A stretch of 9,409 nt of DNA from Opitutaceae bacterium. Lineage in GTDB: Bacteria; Verrucomicrobiota; Verrucomicrobiia; Opitutales; Opitutaceae. Position 1 is the first letter of the stretch. Each line of letters starts with the position of its first letter. Position numbers and translations under genes: made by a program. The stretch covers positions 1 through 9,409 of the forward strand of contig JAIRTK010000360.1 of NCBI GenBank assembly GCA_031254955.1, read 5' to 3'. Below the pieces are notes generated by a model. The model was given only the letters and a program-made list of their open reading frames with translations. It was not told the DNA's origin and ran no database searches. Below are positions 6,211 to 9,409 of the stretch, piece after piece.

Positions 6211-6290
6211 TTGTTCTCGTTCTCGTTCTCGTTTTCGTTTTCGTTCTCGAAACGCTTCGGAAACGGAAAAGAGAACGAGAACGAGAACAA
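6211..6290. repeat. GTTCTC hexanucleotide repeat forming a 33-pair hairpin
   Basis: The arms 6211-6230 (TTGTTCTCGTTCTCGTTCTC) and 6271-6290 are perfect reverse complements. Pairing continues inward to 6243/6258 with one mismatch and two G-U pairs, leaving a 14-base loop. The left arm is a run of GTTCTC and GTTTTC units. It ends 97 bp before the oxidoreductase start and is likely in or near its leader. Confidence 0.85.
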
Positions 6291-6387
6291 TAAAAGAGAG
6301 GCGGAGGTGAGGAGCCTTTTTTTGGAGGATCGAAGGGCGGCGCGCTTCGGATTTGCCCGCGCGGGAAACGAGTCCAGACTTGGGCGC

Positions 6388-7437
6388 ATGTCACAAAAAC
6401 CGCTTCGCATCGGCTTCATCGGCGCGGGGGCCAACACCCGCCTGCGCCACATCCCCGGCTTTCGCGCGCTGCCGGGCGTGGAACTCGCGGCCGTCGCCAA
6501 CCGCTCGCTCGAATCGTCCCGGCGCGCCTCCAAGGAATGCGGGATCGCGCGCGCCGCCGCCGACTGGCGCGAGATCATCGACGCGCCCGACATCGACGCC
6601 GTCTGCATCGGCACCTGGCCGTGGCTGCACGCCGAGGCCTCCATCGCAGCGCTCCGCGCCGGCAAACACGTGCTCACCGAGGCCCGCATGGCGCGCAACG
6701 CCGGCGAGGCCGAGACGATGCTCGGGGCGTTGCGGGAGGCGGAGCGGAAACAGCCAGGCATCGTCGCGCAAATCGTGCCCGCGCCGCTCACGCTCGCGTT
6801 TGACGCCGCCATCCGCCGCCTGCTCGACACCGGTGCGCTCGGCGCGCTGCGCGAAATCACCATCACGCAGACCGGCGCCGCCCAAGCCGCCGCCTCCACG
6901 CCGCTCACCTGGCGGCAGGATATTGAAAAAAGCGGGCACAACATCATGACGCTCGGCATCCACTACGAGGCGCTCCTGCGCTGGCTCGATGACGACGCCG
7001 AAGTCGTCGCGGCGGACGGCGCGGTGTTCACCGCCGAACGCCCCGGCGAGGACGGACGCCCGCGCCGGGTGCAAATCCCCGAAAGCCTGACCGTGCTGGC
7101 GCGTTTCCCGCGAACCGGCGCGCGCCTCGTCCTCCACCTGAGCGGCGTGGAAACCACGCACCCGCGCAACGAAATCCGCCTCAACGGCAGCGCGGGCGGC
7201 CTGCGCCTCGACCTCGACAACGCAATCCTCCGCCACAAACCGCTCCAAGGCGCCTCGCGACAAGTCAACCTCCCCGACGCCGACCGGGACGGCTGGCGGG
7301 TCGAGGCGGATTTTGTCGCCAGCATCCGCGAAGACGCGCCCGTGCGCCTGACCGATTTCACGACCGGCCTCCGCTACATGCGTTTCACCGACGCGGTGTG
7401 GGCGGCGTGGCAGACGGAGGTCGCCGAAAAGGATTGA
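6388..7437 (+). CDS. Gfo/Idh/MocA-family NAD(P)-dependent oxidoreductase
   Basis: This 349-residue protein is probably a cytoplasmic dehydrogenase acting on a sugar, polyol or inositol-like substrate; the substrate is unknown. A Rossmann fold begins at residue 7 with the dinucleotide motif GFIGAGANTR (9-18) and ends near 125. The usual EKP motif after the fifth strand is E98-A99-R100 (in VLTEARMA), so the common active-site lysine is replaced. The C-terminal alpha/beta domain holds SGHNIMTLGIHYE (182-194), where H192 matches the usual catalytic histidine, though the aspartate normally three to four residues before it is absent. The start at 6388 (MSQKPLRIGF) fits the fold. The frame remains open upstream to 6211 but reads only FSFSFS-type repeat there. 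No Shine-Dalgarno is clear. It is monocistronic by spacing. Confidence 0.9.
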   Translation: MSQKPLRIGFIGAGANTRLRHIPGFRALPGVELAAVANRSLESSRRASKECGIARAAADWREIIDAPDIDAVCIGTWPWLHAEASIAALRAGKHVLTEARMARNAGEAETMLGALREAERKQPGIVAQIVPAPLTLAFDAAIRRLLDTGALGALREITITQTGAAQAAASTPLTWRQDIEKSGHNIMTLGIHYEALLRWLDDDAEVVAADGAVFTAERPGEDGRPRRVQIPESLTVLARFPRTGARLVLHLSGVETTHPRNEIRLNGSAGGLRLDLDNAILRHKPLQGASRQVNLPDADRDGWRVEADFVASIREDAPVRLTDFTTGLRYMRFTDAVWAAWQTEVAEKD

Positions 7438-7581
7438 TGCTTGTTGATTTTTATTTCTTATAAATCCCCCAACCTTTTGATTGGAAGCAACGCCCCCCCT
7501 TGCCCTCACCATGCAACATTGACCATGAAAACCGCCACACGCCATTCATCCGGCCATGCTAAAAATCAACAAACATCAACC
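7432..7581. repeat. Inverted repeat at the 3' end of the oxidoreductase gene
   Basis: Arms of 22 bp at 7432-7453 and 7560-7581 pair with two mismatches; the shared core is TTGTTGATTTTTA and its complement (13 bp, perfect). The left arm covers the oxidoreductase stop codon. The 106-bp spacer has a CCCCCC run and no gene. It may be a small non-autonomous repeat, or a 3'-end structure. No flanking duplication is evident. Confidence 0.55.
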
Positions 7582-7699
7582 TGACGCCTTACCTCCCCCT
7601 CAACACGGCTCCCTCCCGCTGAAGGCATCGGGAAACCCCGTTTGCCGGCTTTTTGATTGCCCAAACAATCCGCAAAACCCATTTCCCCCTTGGTAATTC

Positions 7700-8401
7700 A
7701 TGAAGAAAACAAACCAAAACAGAACCCCAAAAACACCCCTGAACAAAGCGCCCCGAAAATACGGCGATAAAAGACGGAAGACCGCGGCGCGCATCCTGAA
7801 CCTGATTGCGCCGGCCTGCCGGAAAACAGATTGGGCCAAAGTTGAAAAAGCCTACAAAAACGGCATGACCATGTCCGCCCTTGCGACACTTGCCGGACTT
7901 GCCGCCTCTTCCCTGCCAAGCCTCATCTCCCGCCGTCGAAAGTCCGGAAAATGGAACGCCCCGAAGCGCCTTCAAAAAAGAGGGCATTTTCGGCATCCCA
8001 AATCCTTCGCTTTTTGGGGCAGGCAAAACTGGACGCTTTCCAACGCCGAACTCGTCCGGATCACCGGTTTTTCAAAAGGCGCTGTGCGTTATAATCGAAT
8101 GATTCATGCGCCCGAGACACACCGGAAAGGCAAATCCTCAAAGAAAATTGCCGCCCCGTGGGCGGCTCTTGACTGGAGCCAAGGCAACAGAGTTTTGGCC
8201 AAGACCGTTGGCTGCTGTGTCAAAACCATAATCCGCCGCCGCCGCGTTTACGCCCCAAAAACAATGCGCACCCATGCGAAGAAGAAGCCAAAAGGGATAG
8301 GGAGACCCAAAGGCGGCCCAAAGGGGGCAATCCGGATGTTAACAAAAAATCTAATTTTTCATAAAACAAAACAACCCAAAGCCTGTATACAAGGTTTGTA
8401 G
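7700..8401 (+). CDS. Small very basic protein with three HTH-like units, function unknown
   Basis: I do not recognise this 233-residue protein as a named family. It is rich in lysine and arginine throughout and has no signal peptide, membrane segment or catalytic motif. Three units look like small helix-turn-helix folds. Unit 1, residues 44-88 (KVEKAYKNGMTMSALATLAG...RRRKSGKW), resembles the DNA-binding part of terminase small subunits and invertase-type HTHs. Units 2 (111-140) and 3 (159-188) align to each other as W-x3-N-x2-L-x3-(T/V)-G-x6-...-R-x4-AP-x-T. A GRPKGGPKG segment (201-209) looks like an AT-hook. DNA binding is therefore likely. The start has no clear Shine-Dalgarno. The last ~25 codons cross the left arm of an inverted repeat, so the original C-terminus may have been altered. 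It could be a repressor, a phage-derived protein or a chromatin-like protein. Confidence 0.62.
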   Translation: MKKTNQNRTPKTPLNKAPRKYGDKRRKTAARILNLIAPACRKTDWAKVEKAYKNGMTMSALATLAGLAASSLPSLISRRRKSGKWNAPKRLQKRGHFRHPKSFAFWGRQNWTLSNAELVRITGFSKGAVRYNRMIHAPETHRKGKSSKKIAAPWAALDWSQGNRVLAKTVGCCVKTIIRRRRVYAPKTMRTHAKKKPKGIGRPKGGPKGAIRMLTKNLIFHKTKQPKACIQGL

Positions 8402-8460
8402 CCATCACTTCAATATACTCCACAATCAACATATCCCGGATTGCCCCCTTTTGGCCCTCC
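8315..8460. repeat. Inverted repeat bracketing the end of the triple-HTH gene
   Basis: The arms lie at about 8312-8335 and 8436-8460. They share GGGGGCAATCCGG and its complement exactly, with flanking GGCC-rich bases adding further pairs (two mismatches, one indel over 25 columns). The spacer is about 100 bp and AT-rich. The left arm is in coding sequence and the right arm ends 20 bp before the chosen lipoprotein start. A mobile repeat or a two-way transcription barrier are both possible. Confidence 0.6.
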
Positions 8461-8480
8461 CCACCTCAATGCCCTACGCC

Positions 8481-9059
8481 ATGAGAACAATGTTTTTATT
8501 GAGTTTATTTACTATAATGCAGGTTGGCTGTGCGTCGCCTTCAAATCTCAAGACAAAAACGGAAATTTTGACCCAGGCATTCGAAGAGGCCAATGCAGTC
8601 TGGAGAGAGCGTAATATTGCCATAGGGAAATTGGTCCGTTCGGACTATTCCGCTGAGGCAGGACGAGTTTATTTTGAAAAATGGATGCCTTTTTTTGACG
8701 CACTTGCGAGAGTCAGGCGCGAATACTTCAAGGCCAAGCTGACCTTGGATCCTGACTCAATTGATTGGAAGGGATCGATACGGGATTGGGCTCTTCGCGA
8801 GCCATACCCACAGGATATATCGGAAATAAGCAAAAAGGATCCGGAAGCAGGGAAAATTATTTACGCCTCATGGAAGGAAAGCCTGGAAGTGACTAAAAAA
8901 TTGCATGAATATCTACCACATGATGCTTATGTTAAGTTGAGTAATGAATATGGAGGAAAATGGATGGCAATAATAGACAAACGTCTCAATACGGAAGCCA
9001 AGTTGCATGCAATTGAAAAACGTGTGCGTAAGGAAATGAAACGTGCCTCCCTTAGGTAG
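8481..9059 (+). CDS. Putative lipoprotein of unknown function
   Basis: The 192-residue product starts MRTMFLLSLFTIMQVGC, a short basic-hydrophobic signal with a lipobox-like end and Cys17 as the likely lipidated residue. The -3 position is Q rather than L, so the lipobox is imperfect. The mature part is hydrophilic and probably all-helical, with charged heptad-like stretches (about 24-55, 130-147, 170-192). No family is recognised. ATG at 8481 is preferred because it puts R at position 2; ATG at 8469 would add four residues. Base composition is clearly more AT-rich than glpK or the oxidoreductase, suggesting a different origin. The right arm of an inverted repeat lies just upstream. If exported, it would sit in the inner or outer membrane facing the periplasm. 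Confidence 0.65.
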   Translation: MRTMFLLSLFTIMQVGCASPSNLKTKTEILTQAFEEANAVWRERNIAIGKLVRSDYSAEAGRVYFEKWMPFFDALARVRREYFKAKLTLDPDSIDWKGSIRDWALREPYPQDISEISKKDPEAGKIIYASWKESLEVTKKLHEYLPHDAYVKLSNEYGGKWMAIIDKRLNTEAKLHAIEKRVRKEMKRASLR

Positions 9060-9231
9060 TCGGCGCTGAAGAAGGGAGACCGAACGGTGTCTAAAATTCG
9101 CCCGTCAAAAACGCCCTCCGCCGTACGTGCGGGCATGGTTGCGTTGCGTATAAGAGGCATTGTTTTTCTGGGGTGCTTTTGATATTAAAAACGCGGCGAA
9201 GGCGCCTTGGCGCCCAAAATAATGCAATTAA
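9060..9231. other. Intergenic sequence after the lipoprotein gene
   Basis: No gene is seen. It contains a short GC palindrome cluster (AAGGCGCCTTGGCGCC at about 9200-9215) flanked by A/T-rich bases. No convincing intrinsic terminator follows the lipoprotein gene. Confidence 0.5.
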
Positions 9232-9409
9232 ATGCTTGACTGGCCATGGGGCGCGAAAAATTCGACCCTCATGGCTGTATTTAATATATCATTCGCCCAG
9301 GGATCCGCCTCATCCTGTTTCCTCGGCCCCGTGGAAACCCTGCTCGCCGCGTGCCGGCACCGGCGGCGGTGCGCCAGTCTCACAGATGAACAATGGCTGC
9401 GCGCCGGCG
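9232..9409 (+). CDS. Possible 5' end of a gene running off the window
   Basis: A frame beginning MLDWPWGAKNSTLM from the ATG at 9232 stays open to the window edge (59 codons); an internal ATG at 9271 (MAVFNISFAQGS) is an alternative start. It ends ...LTDEQWLRAG. No domain is recognisable, and one other forward frame is also open over most of this stretch, so coding status is uncertain. The base composition rises in GC along the frame. A stem-loop covers the second ATG. Confidence 0.3.
   Translation, partial: MLDWPWGAKNSTLMAVFNISFAQGSASSCFLGPVETLLAACRHRRRCASLTDEQWLRAG
9243..9275 (+). promoter_or_regulatory. Stem-loop covering the ATG at 9271
   Basis: Positions 9243-9257 pair with 9261-9275 around an AAA loop, with 13 of 15 positions paired including one G-U. 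The 3' arm contains the ATG at 9271, so the fold could limit initiation there. No T-run follows, so it is not a terminator. Its role is inferred. Confidence 0.4.

Larger units (their letters stand above)
5702..6387. other. Divergent intergenic region, repeat-dominated
   Basis: These 686 bases separate the start codons of glpK and the oxidoreductase and encode nothing I can support. From left to right they hold a TCGTT-rich run (5757-5790), a ~320-bp inverted repeat (5840-6162), short tandem CGGTCATTTG (6164-6184), a hexanucleotide hairpin (6211-6290) and a purine-rich segment before the oxidoreductase. CGTTTTCGTTCTC occurs at both 5778-5790 and 6236-6248. Open frames here are low-complexity or read repeats. 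Confidence 0.75.

Noticed and set aside
6211..6290. CRISPR-like array
   Set aside because: The unit is 6 bp with no spacers, and no cas gene is nearby.
6300..6325. Terminator or leader attenuator at GGAGCCTTTTTTT upstream of the oxidoreductase
   Set aside because: Only a 3-4 bp stem can be drawn before the T-run.
6211..6387. N-terminal extension of the oxidoreductase (FSFSFS repeat)
   Set aside because: It is only the hexanucleotide repeat in frame; the Rossmann fold begins right after the ATG at 6388.
7589..8026. Minus-strand open frame opposite the triple-HTH gene
   Set aside because: It has no domain and would leave the plus-strand HTH-like units unexplained; most likely a shadow.

Overview
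The window looks like an accessory-rich stretch of a GC-rich chromosome, most likely from Verrucomicrobiota (Opitutaceae-like). That placement is an inference. It rests on the style of the tyrosine integrase and the QueD protein, the weak Shine-Dalgarno signals, and several kinds of dispersed intergenic repeat that resemble those I associate with PVC-group genomes. No taxonomic marker gene is present.

Layout. (1) Positions 1-1335 hold an apparently intact IS481-family insertion sequence. It has doubled terminal motifs and a perfect 50-bp palindrome over the transposase start codon. (2) A minus-strand queD-like gene (queuosine pathway) follows. (3) A repeat-bearing gap leads to a tRNA-Glu(UUC) gene. 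(4) A tyrosine recombinase abuts the tRNA 3' end, as in a tRNA-targeted island, but its catalytic domain is cut off by (5) an IS1-family element with good terminal repeats and a decayed transposase. (6) A gap holds a REP-like palindrome and a larger fold. (7) A full-length minus-strand glycerol kinase (glpK) follows. (8) The 686-bp divergent intergenic region holds a ~320-bp inverted repeat and a GTTCTC-type hexanucleotide hairpin. (9) A Gfo/Idh/MocA-family oxidoreductase follows. (10) Next is a small, very basic protein that appears to carry three helix-turn-helix-like units, flanked on both sides by inverted repeats. (11) A lower-GC putative lipoprotein follows. (12) A possible gene start runs off the right edge.

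The genes do not form one pathway. QueD, GlpK and the oxidoreductase are probably ordinary chromosomal functions. Around them lies the debris of an integrated element (tRNA-Glu, broken integrase, IS1) and much repeat-derived hairpin sequence. I see no CRISPR array, toxin-antitoxin pair, known defence operon or phage structural gene. The least explained items are the triple-HTH protein with its flanking inverted repeats, the palindrome over the IS481 start codon, and the dense set of long hairpins.
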